Origin: Hymenobacter translucens
Lineage (GTDB): Bacteria; Bacteroidota; Bacteroidia; Cytophagales; Hymenobacteraceae
Direction of reading: 5' to 3'
Assembly: GCF_020685205.1 (NCBI RefSeq)
Contig: NZ_JAJERB010000001.1
Location: forward strand, 124,001 to 188,000
DNA: 64,000 bases
Shown here: one piece after another, positions 34,697-43,540 of the stretch
Position numbering within the stretch: the stretch's first letter is position 1
How the letters are laid out: the number at the start of each line of letters is the position of its first letter
Program-made: the position numbers and the translations under genes
Notes under the pieces: model-generated
Told to the model about the DNA's origin: nothing
The model's input: the letters and a program-made list of their open reading frames with translations, nothing else
The model's database searches: none

Positions 34697-35884
34697 ATGT
34701 CTTCCTTACTCGATAAGCTGAATAACTGGGCCGAACAGGCCGATGATCTGGTTACCCGCACCCGCTCCCGCCTGGGGTTGCTCCAGCCCCTGCAGCTGGT
34801 GCCCTATCGCAGCTACGGCACCCCGGAGCGCCTCTACGTCAAGGGTCGCCTGCTTACCGATAAAGGCATTGGCGAGCCCAGCGAAGGCGACTCCCGCTGG
34901 CAGAACCTCGTGAACATGTACCGCCGGTTCGAAAGCAATGAGATAGCCGGGGCGCAGCTGCTTGTATCCCCCGCCGATGGCACGGAGCATCCTACCATCA
35001 CGGATGAGGAAGGATATTATTCGCTGAACCTGGAGCCCAAGAGTCTGCCGGCACCGATCAACTTCATGTGGTACCCCGTGCCGGTGACGCTCGTGCAGGC
35101 CCCCTCGCCCTTTCCGACCCCGCCCAACCTGCAGGTTCAGTCCCTGGTCATGATTCCTCCCGCCGATGCCGAGTACGGCATCATCAGCGACCTGGACGAC
35201 ACGGTGATTGAGACTTCGGCAACCCATATTGTGCGCATGGCCCGCACCGTGCTGCTGCGCAATGCCCACTCCCGTCTTCCCTTCAAAGGGGTGGCCGAGT
35301 TTTACCGGGCCCTGCAGCTGGGTCGCAACGGCAAGCGCAACAATCCTTTCTTCTACGTGAGCAGCAGCCCCTGGAACCTTTACGACCTGCTGGAGGACTT
35401 TCTGGAGCTTAACCACATTCCGCCCGGCCCGATCCTGCTGCGCGACATGGCGCTTAAGCGCAAGCAGGCCAAGGACGCCTCCGAGCACCACGCCCATAAG
35501 CTTACCGAAATCGAGAACCTGCTGCTGACGTATCCCCGCCTGCCCTTTGTGCTGATTGGCGACAGTGGGCAGGAAGACGCCAACATCTACCGCGAAATAG
35601 TGCGGCGCTTCCCCGGCCGCATCCTGTCCATCTACATCCGCGACGTGCTGCGCCCCGAGCGGGCCGCCCTGGTCGAAAAGGTGTCGGAGGAGCTGCGCGG
35701 CGACAAAGTAGATATGCTGCTGGTGCAGGACACGGTGCAGGCCGCCGAGCATGCGGCCCGTAACGGGCTGATCTTCACCGAGGCCATTACGGCCATTGAA
35801 GAGGAAAAGCACAAAGATGAAACCGCCCCGGAAAACCCGGAAGAGGCGGAAGGCGCTGCCCGGGAAACCGGGGTTGTAAGCTAG
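34697..35884 (+). CDS. App1 family phosphatidate phosphatase-like protein
   Basis: A 395-residue HAD-like phosphatase (DUF2183/App1 catalytic domain). The nucleophile motif SDLDDTVIETS is near residue 170, a Ser-rich motif VSSSPWNLYDLL follows near 235, and GDSGQEDANIY near 295 completes the acidic set. The N-terminal 150 residues form a beta-rich domain containing the segment DGTEHPTITDEEGYY. In yeast App1 dephosphorylates phosphatidate; bacterial homologues are less studied. The C-terminus is an acidic Glu-rich tail. The ATG at 34697 is chosen because the upstream extension (from TTG) covers the terminator of the previous gene. Confidence 0.9.
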   Translation: MSSLLDKLNNWAEQADDLVTRTRSRLGLLQPLQLVPYRSYGTPERLYVKGRLLTDKGIGEPSEGDSRWQNLVNMYRRFESNEIAGAQLLVSPADGTEHPTITDEEGYYSLNLEPKSLPAPINFMWYPVPVTLVQAPSPFPTPPNLQVQSLVMIPPADAEYGIISDLDDTVIETSATHIVRMARTVLLRNAHSRLPFKGVAEFYRALQLGRNGKRNNPFFYVSSSPWNLYDLLEDFLELNHIPPGPILLRDMALKRKQAKDASEHHAHKLTEIENLLLTYPRLPFVLIGDSGQEDANIYREIVRRFPGRILSIYIRDVLRPERAALVEKVSEELRGDKVDMLLVQDTVQAAEHAARNGLIFTEAITAIEEEKHKDETAPENPEEAEGAARETGVVS

Positions 35885-35942
35885 CTGCCGGAAGTATGCC
35901 CGGCATCACGGCCTTGATCCGTCTGCTGACACTCGTCTTCTG

Positions 35943-36419
35943 CTAACTTGAATGATCGGCCACAATCACCCAGCGGCCTTCAATACGGCGGAATACCAGC
36001 AGGAAATGCCCCTGCAGGTTGCCGGCGGCGGGGCGGGCCAGGTGCCATTTTCCAACCACGTGGGCGGCATCCGAACCAATCGGGGTGATGCGCAGGCTCG
36101 TAAACGTAAGCTGGCCCATAGCCGCAGCATCGGGGTAGCTGCGGCGGTAGTTGTCGAGGGTGCGCTGCCAGCCGTAGGTAAGGCCGTTTTTTCCGATAAA
36201 GACCAGGGAGTCGGACTTCCAATAGCCGGCCATAAAGCCCGCTGCGTCGCCGCGGTTCCAGGCGGCGGTCTGCGTAGCCAGCACCCGGGCAACGCCGGTG
36301 CGGAGCGTCGTCGGGGGCTCGTTGCCGGTGCAGGCGCTGAGAAGCCCCAGACTCAGGAGGGCAGCCAGGAGGCCACGGCGGCTCCACGTCAATGGGCTAA
36401 GCTTGCTTTTCATACTCAT
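35943..36419 (-). CDS. NTF2-like (DUF4440/SnoaL) lipoprotein
   Basis: A 158-residue lipoprotein: hydrophobic signal with LLSAC lipobox, then one cone-shaped NTF2-like domain with TAAWNRGDAAGFMAGYW and FRRIEGRWVIVADHSS. Such domains often bind small ligands or act as SnoaL-type enzymes, but catalytic residues cannot be assigned. Its ATG overlaps the mtgA stop in an ATGA arrangement, so it is likely translated with mtgA, which suggests an envelope role. Function unknown. Confidence 0.82.
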   Translation of the reverse strand: MSMKSKLSPLTWSRRGLLAALLSLGLLSACTGNEPPTTLRTGVARVLATQTAAWNRGDAAGFMAGYWKSDSLVFIGKNGLTYGWQRTLDNYRRSYPDAAAMGQLTFTSLRITPIGSDAAHVVGKWHLARPAAGNLQGHFLLVFRRIEGRWVIVADHSS

Positions 36420-37153
36420 TGCAGAAGTTCTCTAACGTAGGCAGTACCGCCTAACCGGCGCATGTTGCGCAGCACCCGGCGCTGCTTGGCCTGGGCTGCC
36501 GGTCCCGGCTTGCTGGCCCGAAACCGCAGGGGGTTGGGCAGCACCCCGGCCAGCAGCGCCGCCTGGGCCGGGGTAACGTCCCGGGCCGACTTGTGAAAGT
36601 AACGCTGGGAGGCGGCTTCCACGCCAAAGGTGCAGTCGCCCATTTCGGCTACGCTCAGGTACATCTCCATGATGCGGCGCTTGTTCCAGAGCAGCTCGAT
36701 GAGCACGGTAAAGTAAGCCTCGGCCGCCTTGCGCACGTAGCTTCGGCCCTGCCACAGAAACACGTTTTTGGCCACCTGCTGGCTGATGGTGCTTCCCCCC
36801 ACCAGCTTGGTTTTGCTTTTCATGTTGCGCTGCACGGCCTGCTTGAGGGCGGCGTAGTCGAAGCCGTGGTGGAACAGGAAACGTTGGTCCTCGGCGGCAA
36901 TCAGGGCCAGGGGCACGTGGGGCGAAACCTCGTCCAGCGTCAGGAACCGGTAGTTGATACGACGGTCTTCCACAATGCCGTAGTAGCCCTTGCCGATGGG
37001 CGGATGAGCCCGCCGCTCCAGCATCAGCCAGGTAGCCGGGGGCGGGAGCCAGCGGTACGCCACTACCCAGCCCACGGATGTTAAAAACAGCGCTGCCACC
37101 ACCTGCAGCAGCAACCGCCACGCCCGGCGTCCATATTGTCGGTAATCTGCCAC
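36416..37153 (-). CDS. mtgA: Monofunctional peptidoglycan glycosyltransferase
   Basis: Polymerises lipid II glycan strands without transpeptidase activity. The 245-residue GT51 protein has one N-terminal membrane segment (LLQVVAALFLTSVGWVVAYR), the catalytic-Glu motif AAEDQRFLFHHGFD, then GGSTISQQVAKNVFLWQGRS, ELLWNKRRIMEMYLSVAEMG and the ending GVLPNPLRFR. The start is uncertain: GTG 37153 gives the usual family length, whereas an open frame to GTG 37228 adds 25 poorly matching residues. The downstream NTF2-like lipoprotein gene overlaps its stop by 4 bases. Confidence 0.9.
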   Translation of the reverse strand: MADYRQYGRRAWRLLLQVVAALFLTSVGWVVAYRWLPPPATWLMLERRAHPPIGKGYYGIVEDRRINYRFLTLDEVSPHVPLALIAAEDQRFLFHHGFDYAALKQAVQRNMKSKTKLVGGSTISQQVAKNVFLWQGRSYVRKAAEAYFTVLIELLWNKRRIMEMYLSVAEMGDCTFGVEAASQRYFHKSARDVTPAQAALLAGVLPNPLRFRASKPGPAAQAKQRRVLRNMRRLGGTAYVRELLQ

Positions 37154-37278
37154 CAATTTGTATCTTAAAACCCAGCAGGCCCGGGAGCCTGCCGGGCAAA
37201 AGTAGCTGATTAACCGCGTTACGCCCACGCTCCAGCCGACATTGCCCTTTTTCAGCTGTTGTACTCTTTTTGTCCCGT

Positions 37279-37914
37279 ATGCCGCGTCTGCTTCCGCTGT
37301 TTCCGCTCAACCTCGTCGTTTTTCCCGGCGAAAAGCTCAACCTGCACATCTTCGAGCCCCGCTACCGGGAGCTGGTGCACGACTGCCTGGCCGCCGGCAC
37401 CACCTTCGGCATCCCCCCCTTTATCAACAATGGCGTCAGTGAGCTGGGAACCGAGGTGCAGGTGGTAGCGGTGGAGCGAACCTACGAAACCGGCGAGATG
37501 GACATCCGCACCAAAGCCCTGGGCGTGTTCCGTATCCGGCAGTTTATCCGCCAGGTGCCCGGCAAGCTTTACGCCGCCGGTCAGGTCGACGACATCACGG
37601 ACGACACCGAGCAGGACCTGATGCTTCGCCAGCGCATCACCGATCAGATTCAGCAATTCTATGAGATACTGGGCTTGCGCAAGCTCTACCTTGATCTGCC
37701 GGCCAACTTCCGCATTTTTGACATTGGGCACCACCTGGGCTTCACGCCCGAGCAGGAATACCAGCTGCTGGAAGCTACCAGTGAACAGGAGCGCCAGGAA
37801 ATCGTGTCGGAGCACCTCGATCAGGTGCTGCCCGTGGTGCTGGAAACCGAGCGGCTCAAGGAGCGCTCCAAGCTCAACGGCCACTTCAAGAACCTGACTC
37901 CACCAAATTTCTAG
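37279..37914 (+). CDS. LON substrate-binding domain protein
   Basis: A 211-residue protein consisting of an N-terminal LON domain only. The start MPRLLPLFPLNLVVFPGEKL followed by HIFEPRYRELV is characteristic of this domain. It lacks the Lon ATPase and protease regions, so it may act as an adaptor or regulator. The second half is helical, containing EQEYQLLEATSEQERQEIV. The ATG at 37279 is preceded by an in-frame TTG at 37270 that is less likely. Confidence 0.88.
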   Translation: MPRLLPLFPLNLVVFPGEKLNLHIFEPRYRELVHDCLAAGTTFGIPPFINNGVSELGTEVQVVAVERTYETGEMDIRTKALGVFRIRQFIRQVPGKLYAAGQVDDITDDTEQDLMLRQRITDQIQQFYEILGLRKLYLDLPANFRIFDIGHHLGFTPEQEYQLLEATSEQERQEIVSEHLDQVLPVVLETERLKERSKLNGHFKNLTPPNF

Positions 37915-38009
37915 CCTGACCTCTCGCCCGGCGCCCCGGCAATGCGTACACTATCGGGCTGTGCCGCCCCAACCGGCTGTTCATATCCGGCCGGACTATT
38001 CCCTATCCC

Positions 38010-39290
38010 TTGCTTTCTTCGGTTACTGCCTCTACGCTTTTCCTGTACGCCCTCGGCATCTTTGGGCTGGCGCTGGTGATCTGGCTGGTGCTACAGTTTC
38101 TAAAGGAGCGGCGGTTCCGGCGCCTGGCCTACGTAGCTCCCGGGGTGCGGCACTGGGCCAATGAGCAGCCCGACCCGTCGACCCTGCTGAAACACCGGGT
38201 GGCGATGGTGGGCGACCTGGGCGCCGTCAGCACCGACGGACGCGACCCGGTGCTGGGCCTGTTGAAAAACTGGCTGCAGGAGTCGGGCGCTGAAGCCACG
38301 GTGGTTGTGCTGGGCGACAACGTATATCCGGTAGGGCTGCCGGCCGAACAGTCCCCGGGCCGGGCCACCGCCGAGCGGCGCCTGCAGGCCCAGCTCGACC
38401 TGCTGCGCGCCTACCCGGCCCGGGCTATTTTTCTCAGCGGCAACCACGACTGGAACAAAGGCCGCCGCAATGGATACGAGTTTCTGCTCCGCCAGGAGGC
38501 CTACGTCCGGGAGCAGCTGCCCACCGCGCACTACCTGCCGCCCGGCGGCTACCCCGGCCCGGTATCCGTGCAGCTGGCCGAGGGCTTGCTGCTGGTGGTG
38601 CTCAACACGCAGTGGTGGGTGCAGAACGGCCCCCGCCCTTACGGACAGGCGGCCGATGGCACCCCGGCTGACGCCAAAACCCCGTTTCGGGAGCTGCACA
38701 CGCTGCTGGCCGCTAATTCCCACCAGCAGATTCTGATTGCCGGCCACCACCCCCTGTATTCCAATGCCGTGCACGGAGGCAAGTTCACGGCCAAGCAGCA
38801 CGTCTTTCCGCTTACGGCGGTGCATAAAAAAGCGTACGTGCCCCTGCCCCTGCTGGGGTCCCTGTTTCCGGTTTACCGGATGCTGCTCGGTGCCGCGGAG
38901 GACATGGCCCACCCGCCCTACCGCCAGATGCGCCGCTGCCTGCTGCGGGTGCTCCGGCAGTTTCCCGGCATTATCTACGCCGCCGGCCACGACCATAACC
39001 TGCAGTATTTCCAGCGTCGCGGAGGGCACTACCTGGTCAGCGGAGCAGGCAGCAAAACGTCGTTTGTACAGGCCGGGGGCCGGGCTACGTTCGTGCACGA
39101 GCACAAAGGCTTTTTCAGCCTCGACTACTACGAAAACGGGGAGGTATGGCTGCGGGCTCTGGAGCCCGGAACGGACCTCAGCCAGCCGCCCCGCGAAGCT
39201 TTTCGCTGGCGCCTCACATCGGCCCGGTCGGCTAGTCGGGCTCAGGACGGGGTGGCCGCGGCGTCAGCACGCGCAGGCTCCGTGGACTGA
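38010..39290 (+). CDS. Membrane-anchored metallophosphoesterase
   Basis: A 426-residue calcineurin-like phosphoesterase. One N-terminal membrane anchor (FLYALGIFGLALVIWLVLQF) precedes a metal-binding core with MVGDLGAV, VVLGDNVYP, LSGNHDW, AGHHPLYS and the late AGHDHNLQYF motif. The C-terminus is Arg/Ala-rich. The first codon is TTG; no ATG is available before the membrane segment. In other Bacteroidota the same domain occurs fused to BamA-like barrels and the lipoprotein domain of 28661-32035. Its last 59 bases overlap the lipid-kinase gene in tail-to-tail orientation. The substrate is unknown. Confidence 0.87.
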   Translation: MLSSVTASTLFLYALGIFGLALVIWLVLQFLKERRFRRLAYVAPGVRHWANEQPDPSTLLKHRVAMVGDLGAVSTDGRDPVLGLLKNWLQESGAEATVVVLGDNVYPVGLPAEQSPGRATAERRLQAQLDLLRAYPARAIFLSGNHDWNKGRRNGYEFLLRQEAYVREQLPTAHYLPPGGYPGPVSVQLAEGLLLVVLNTQWWVQNGPRPYGQAADGTPADAKTPFRELHTLLAANSHQQILIAGHHPLYSNAVHGGKFTAKQHVFPLTAVHKKAYVPLPLLGSLFPVYRMLLGAAEDMAHPPYRQMRRCLLRVLRQFPGIIYAAGHDHNLQYFQRRGGHYLVSGAGSKTSFVQAGGRATFVHEHKGFFSLDYYENGEVWLRALEPGTDLSQPPREAFRWRLTSARSASRAQDGVAAASARAGSVD

Positions 39291-40158
39291 TGCTCACCTC
39301 AACCGGGCCGGGCAGCTCAAGTGGCTCTCCGTCGACCTGCACCAGCACCTGGCGCTGGCCCATAACTCCGATGGTGGCGTGCCGGCAGACCAGGCGGCGG
39401 GTGTAAAGCGACGAGTCAATATCCTCGGTATAGAGGCTGTACATAATACCCAGCGCGGCCGTGCCGGGAAAGGGCTCAATCAGGCAGATTTCGAATTGGC
39501 CATCGTCCAGGCAGCCCTCGGGATTGATGACCACGTTGCTGCCGAACGTATTGCCATTGGCAATGGTGACCATGAAAGCCGGGCCCTCCCACGTTTCCTG
39601 ATCGGTCTGGATGTGGTAGGTGGCCTCCTCGTAGCCGAGATACTCCTGCATGGCAATGCGGATGTAGGCCCCGGGCCCGCGGGTATCGCCCTCACAGAAT
39701 TCTTTTACCACCAAAGCATTAAATCCCAGATCGGCCAGGTGAGCTGAAAAATGACCTCCTACGCGCAGCGTATCAATGGCCCGCACGTCGTGTTCCCAGG
39801 TCAGCGCTAGCGCCTCGGTGAGGTCCTGCGGAATACCAAGGTCTTTGGAAAGGCCGTTGCCGGAGCCCAGCGGCAGAATCCCCAGGGGGGTCTCACTACC
39901 CTCCAGCGCCTCACTGACCAGACGCACGGTGCCGTCGCCGCCTGCCGCAAACACGGCATCATACGGGGACCGGCTTAGGTGACGGCGGAGCTGAAGCAGG
40001 TCATTATCCCCCGTGGTGTGAAAAAAAGCTGCCTCCCGGCCCCGGTTGCGACAATAGGCGCTGATGGTATCTTCAATTCCCTCTTTGCTGATGTCGCCCG
40101 AAATCGGGTTGAGCACAAAAAGCAGCTTTTTCAGGGCAAGGGCGGGCGCGGCGGACAT
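39232..40158 (-). CDS. YegS/DgkB-type lipid kinase
   Basis: A 308-residue diacylglycerol/lipid kinase catalytic-domain protein. It shows LLFVLNPISGD, the nucleotide motif AAGGDGTVRLVSEAL, LPLGSGNGLSKDLGIP, and the C-terminal NPEGCLDDGQFEI segment. Members phosphorylate diacylglycerol or phosphatidylglycerol, or in some cases ceramide-like lipids, so sphingolipid-linked substrates are possible in this phylum. The gene converges on and overlaps the metallophosphoesterase gene by 59 bases. Confidence 0.92.
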   Translation of the reverse strand: MSAAPALALKKLLFVLNPISGDISKEGIEDTISAYCRNRGREAAFFHTTGDNDLLQLRRHLSRSPYDAVFAAGGDGTVRLVSEALEGSETPLGILPLGSGNGLSKDLGIPQDLTEALALTWEHDVRAIDTLRVGGHFSAHLADLGFNALVVKEFCEGDTRGPGAYIRIAMQEYLGYEEATYHIQTDQETWEGPAFMVTIANGNTFGSNVVINPEGCLDDGQFEICLIEPFPGTAALGIMYSLYTEDIDSSLYTRRLVCRHATIGVMGQRQVLVQVDGEPLELPGPVEVSISPRSLRVLTPRPPRPEPD

Positions 40159-40201
40159 AATTTAAGTGGGCGTAGTAGGGTAAGCAGAATTAGTAACGCA
40201 T

Positions 40202-40244
40202 AAAAAAAGAGAGTGGCCGAAGCCACCGCTCCGTCCACTCTCTT
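40202..40244 (-). terminator. Terminator after the second M48 peptidase gene
   Basis: On the minus strand a 10-bp stem (AAGAGAGTGG/CCACTCTCTT at 40207-40216/40235-40244) is followed by a T-run. It separates the M48 gene from the lipid-kinase gene. Confidence 0.8.
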
Positions 40245-40273
40245 CCTTGCTCAGGTTGTGCCCGTTAGGCTGC

Positions 40274-41083
40274 TTATTGCTTGAGCCCGCTGGGTACGCC
40301 GCCCGGGTATTTGGCGTCGATTTCCCGCTGAATCTCGCCGATGCGGTTACCGGGATTGGGGTGGGTACTCATAAACTCGGGGGGTCCGCCCCCTTCATTC
40401 TTGGAATGCAGCACCTGCATCACCTGCAGCATGCTCCGGGGGTCGTAGCCGGCGGCCGGCACAAAATCCACCGCCAGCCGGTCGGCTTCCAGCTCGTCTT
40501 CCCGGCCAAAGCGCAACGTGAGCAGCTTGCCCACCATGGCAGCACCGGCGGCGCCGGCCATGGTGCTCGGACGGTCCGGGTCGTAGATGCCAATGGCTGC
40601 GGCGCCGGTCAAACCCTGGGTTAGCTTGGACTTGGCTACCTGCTCGGCGGAGTGCCGGCCCACTACGTGACCAATTTCATGCGCCAGCACCCCGGCCACC
40701 TGGCCCTCGGTCTTCATATTCTTCAGCAGGCCCGCGGTGATGAAAATCTGGCCACCCGGCAGGGCGAAGGCATTGATGGTATTCTCATCGGCCAGCAGGT
40801 GAAACGCAAACTTGTAAGGCGTCTGCCCGGCTTTGGTGCTGCGCACAATCTGCTGCCCGATGCGCTCCACGGCCGCGCGGGCCTGTTGATCGGGATGGAG
40901 GCCACCGTACTGCTGGGCCATCTGAGGAGCGGCCTGCAGGCCCAGCGCAATTTCCTGCTCAGCGGTCATATCCACATGCTGGATTTCGCCGGTAACCTCG
41001 TTTTTGGATTGCTTACACCAGTAGGTCAGGAATGAAAAAGCGGCTATTGCCAAAGCCACTATAAATCGAAGGCTACCTCTCAT
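40274..41083 (-). CDS. M48 family metallopeptidase
   Basis: A 269-residue exported peptidase. The N-terminal hydrophobic segment FIVALAIAAFSFLTYW-C may be an anchor. The zinc motif HEIGHVVGRHSAE, the upstream ALPGGQIFITAGLL, and the third-ligand EDELEADRLAVDF are all in place, as is the C-terminal STHPNPGNRI. It is a paralogue of the lipoprotein peptidase at 33755. Envelope protein quality control is the likely role. Confidence 0.92.
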   Translation of the reverse strand: MRGSLRFIVALAIAAFSFLTYWCKQSKNEVTGEIQHVDMTAEQEIALGLQAAPQMAQQYGGLHPDQQARAAVERIGQQIVRSTKAGQTPYKFAFHLLADENTINAFALPGGQIFITAGLLKNMKTEGQVAGVLAHEIGHVVGRHSAEQVAKSKLTQGLTGAAAIGIYDPDRPSTMAGAAGAAMVGKLLTLRFGREDELEADRLAVDFVPAAGYDPRSMLQVMQVLHSKNEGGGPPEFMSTHPNPGNRIGEIQREIDAKYPGGVPSGLKQ

Positions 41084-41263
41084 GACAAGGGATTATAGGT
41101 ATGGGAAGGCGGTTTAGGGGCGGCATTTGCCGTCTGAGGGTTGTAACGCGACAACCCCCGGAGGGTTGCCCCGGCCCGAATCAGCCAAAATCCGCTCATT
41201 GTCGTATCAGCCTGAAGGCAGAGCCCGGCTTCGCCTCTTTCCATTTCTTTCATCTTTCCTGCT

Positions 41264-41458
41264 ATGAATCAGAAACGCACTTTCGGTGGCTTGCTCACCG
41301 TCCTTGGCATTATCGGCATCATCTGCGCGGCCCTCGTCTATCTTCAGGTTGCAAACCTGGGTATTACCAAGTTCAACGCCTGGGTTCCTTTCGTGCTGGG
41401 TCTGATCTTCTTCTTTGCCGGCATCAACCTGATCCGCACCACCGGCGACCGGGCCTGA
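41264..41458 (+). CDS. Small two-span membrane protein
   Basis: A 64-residue protein with two hydrophobic segments, LLTVLGIIGIICAALVYLQV and VPFVLGLIFFFAGINLI, joined by a short loop (NLGITKFNA). The last residues RTTGDRA are charged and probably cytoplasmic. The gene has clean spacing and a strong downstream terminator, which support it as real. No function is known. Confidence 0.75.
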   Translation: MNQKRTFGGLLTVLGIIGIICAALVYLQVANLGITKFNAWVPFVLGLIFFFAGINLIRTTGDRA

Positions 41459-41503
41459 CCCGTGCCCGCTTGTACTTGTCAGCATCCAGGCAGCGTTGCC
41501 TGA

Positions 41504-41543
41504 AAAAAGAAAAACCCGGCCAGGCGGCCGGGTTTTTCTTTTT
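41504..41543. terminator. Bidirectional terminator
   Basis: A perfect 18-bp stem with an AGGC loop at 41522-41525 serves the small membrane protein gene and the converging L,D-transpeptidase gene. Confidence 0.92.
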
Positions 41544-41583
41544 ATGAACAACAGAAAACAGAACAGGTAAAAATCGGGGCAGC

Positions 41584-42375
41584 TTAGCCCATCACAATGC
41601 CGGTCGTGCGGGCAAAAGCGGCCAGGGCAAGGTCCAGCTGCAGCCACGCCGAGGCATACGCCACGCCCCGGGGAGCGTGGGCATAGACAACCGTGCCGCC
41701 TTTGATGGTTTTTACAATGGCACTGGTCTGGTCAGGGGGCAAAGCCGGGCAGCCCTGGCTGCGTCCGAGCCGGCCATGCTTATTGATAAACTCCTGGCAT
41801 ACATACTCCGCGCCATGGATGACTACTGCGCGGCTGGCCGCGTTAGAATTGTACTTGGGGTCCTTGCCGTGCAACTTCAGCGAGAGGCCGTGCTTGCCCA
41901 TGTAGGTAGCTCCGGTCAGGTAAAAACCGATGCTGCTCTGCTCGGAGCCCGAAACGTTGGAAAAAGCCGTGGCATAGTCCTCGCCCGTGCCTTTCCCGTG
42001 AGCTACCAAAGTGTTGAACAGCAGCTTTTGCTGAGCCAGATCCACCACCCAAAGACGCTTTTTGGTGCTGGGCCGGTTGAAGTCAATGATGGTAATGGTT
42101 TGCTTCTGCGCGCCAACCAGGCCCCGCTCCTGCATAGCGTAATAGCCAATCAGAGCCTCGCGAAATACCAGCACAGGCAGGCCCGTGGGCGTCAGGCCGC
42201 AGGCGGCGTAGGTTTTAAGCACGTGCTGCTCGAAGGCAGCCATGGCCGCTGTACGCTTGGGGCCATCCAGCGTACCGGCCCGTAGGCTGGTTGCGGCCGA
42301 AGGAGCAGCCTGACTTGAAACGACCGGAGCCAACAGCAGGGCAATGCTCAGCAGAAAAGCAGAAAGGTGCGTCAT
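41584..42375 (-). CDS. Murein L,D-transpeptidase-like catalytic domain protein
   Basis: A 263-residue exported protein: signal peptide MTHLSAFLLSIALLLAPVVS, then a YkuD_2-type domain with HGAEYVCQEFINKHGRLGRS and the catalytic GCPALP cysteine. These enzymes form or modify peptidoglycan cross-links, or attach lipoproteins to the wall. The ATG at 42375 is chosen because the signal peptide follows directly; the longer frame adds 16 residues with no match. It diverges from a small lipoprotein gene at 42502. Confidence 0.88.
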   Translation of the reverse strand: MTHLSAFLLSIALLLAPVVSSQAAPSAATSLRAGTLDGPKRTAAMAAFEQHVLKTYAACGLTPTGLPVLVFREALIGYYAMQERGLVGAQKQTITIIDFNRPSTKKRLWVVDLAQQKLLFNTLVAHGKGTGEDYATAFSNVSGSEQSSIGFYLTGATYMGKHGLSLKLHGKDPKYNSNAASRAVVIHGAEYVCQEFINKHGRLGRSQGCPALPPDQTSAIVKTIKGGTVVYAHAPRGVAYASAWLQLDLALAAFARTTGIVMG

Positions 42376-42433
42376 AGAGTAGGTCAGGTGAAGAACAACC
42401 GGATGCAGGGAAACCCTGGGCATGAATTATGGT

Positions 42434-42441
42434 TACTTTCG
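42434..42441 (+). promoter_or_regulatory. -7-like box of the small lipoprotein gene
   Basis: TACTTTCG fits the TAnnTTCG variant and lies about 60 bases upstream of the ATG at 42502. Confidence 0.4.
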
Positions 42442-42501
42442 TGCCCTTCTTCCGGCCCCTTCAACGGCCGGGGTTCCCCGACAGTTCCCCCAAAATTACA
42501 C

Positions 42502-42891
42502 ATGTTCGTTCGTCGCCTCACCGTCAGTATCCTGGGTTCCATTCTGCTCAGCGCCTGTGGCCACGCCCTGACCGAGGTACCCGGCTTCGATGCCAAGGCG
42601 TGGCGACAGGACCCGTTTGCCTGCCGTAACCAACGGGCGGCCCAGTTGTCTGCCCTGCGCGAAAACCGGGAACTGCTCTACGGGGCCCGCAACCGGGACA
42701 TCAACACCCTGCTCGGCCACCCCGACGAAGACGAGCTGAGTGAGCAGAACGAACGGGTGTACTCGTACTACGTGGAGCCCGGCCCGCAGTGCGGCCCCGG
42801 CCACCCCCGCTCCGCCGTTAACAAGTTTACGGTGCGGTTCAGCCCGCTGAGTACTGTCACGGAAGTGGGCTTTGAAAAGCCGATCCGGTAG
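42502..42891 (+). CDS. Small lipoprotein of unknown function
   Basis: A 129-residue predicted lipoprotein with signal and lipobox MFVRRLTVSILGSILLSAC. The mature part contains RNRDINTLLGHPDEDELSEQ and ends with a beta-rich FTVRFSPLSTVTEVGFEKP, a pattern similar to small SmpA/BamE-like lipoproteins, but the match is too weak to name. The ATG at 42502 puts the signal at the N-terminus; 45 upstream codons in the frame lack coding character. Confidence 0.7.
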   Translation: MFVRRLTVSILGSILLSACGHALTEVPGFDAKAWRQDPFACRNQRAAQLSALRENRELLYGARNRDINTLLGHPDEDELSEQNERVYSYYVEPGPQCGPGHPRSAVNKFTVRFSPLSTVTEVGFEKPIR

Positions 42892-42895
42892 TTTC

Positions 42896-42934
42896 ACGAA
42901 AAAAGGCGCCCCGGTTGCGGGACGCCTTTTTCGT
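42896..42934 (+). terminator. Terminator of the small lipoprotein gene
   Basis: A long near-perfect stem (ACGAAAAAAGGCG.../...CGCCTTTTTCGT) lies four bases beyond the stop. It also faces the converging gene at 42952. Confidence 0.85.
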
Positions 42935-42951
42935 AATTCGGGAAGCCAGGC

Positions 42952-43350
42952 TTAGCCAACCGTATCCTCATTCGAAGCATGCTGCACCGGAGCCTGGGGT
43001 TGGCCCTCGCGGTACATGCTCAGCTGGGAAGGTGAAAGCACGCGGCTGCACTCCTGCTGGTAGTACATTTCGAGCTCGGCCAGCTTGGAACGGCGCGCCT
43101 CATTATCGTCGCGATAATCCCACATGATCTGGTCGAGCTGGGCCAGCTTGATTTTATTGATGTTGCGCAGCCGGATATACTGGGCCTCATTCAGGTGCAG
43201 CTTGTCGGCCATCTGCCGGGTTACATCATCCACGCGGCTAATGGTCGGTTCGCCCTGGCCGGGGTTTTCGACGCGTCGCTCGGTTTGCTGGGCGGAAGCG
43301 GAGCCAGAAAGAAATGCCAGGAAAGCAAAAACAAAGAAGAAAGTTTTCAT
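42952..43350 (-). CDS. Small secreted helical protein, paralogue A
   Basis: A 132-residue exported protein: signal MKTFFFVFAFLAFLSGSASAQ, then an all-helical domain. The core HLNEAQYIRLRNIN aligns with HLDEGQYVRLKDLN in the gene at 56866-57258; both continue with long helices ending in a Leu-rich SPSQL or RPKQL motif. The organisation recalls Spy/CpxP-like LTxxQ proteins, but similarity is only general. No enzymatic motif is present. It is probably a periplasmic or secreted chaperone-like protein (inference). Confidence 0.75.
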   Translation of the reverse strand: MKTFFFVFAFLAFLSGSASAQQTERRVENPGQGEPTISRVDDVTRQMADKLHLNEAQYIRLRNINKIKLAQLDQIMWDYRDDNEARRSKLAELEMYYQQECSRVLSPSQLSMYREGQPQAPVQHASNEDTVG

Positions 43351-43540
43351 ATACGATGGGCCGACTTGCTACGGTCAGCAGGCTAGTAAAGGTGATTGCC
43401 CGATCAGAGGATTGCGAAGCGGTGCAGCAATGTTTTTTCCTATCTGGTCGGCATATTTCAACAAAGCGCACCAGCTACAAGGTTCCGGTAAATCGATGTT
43501 TATCAGTGCCTACACGAATAAGTCAGTGCTACAGGCACAC

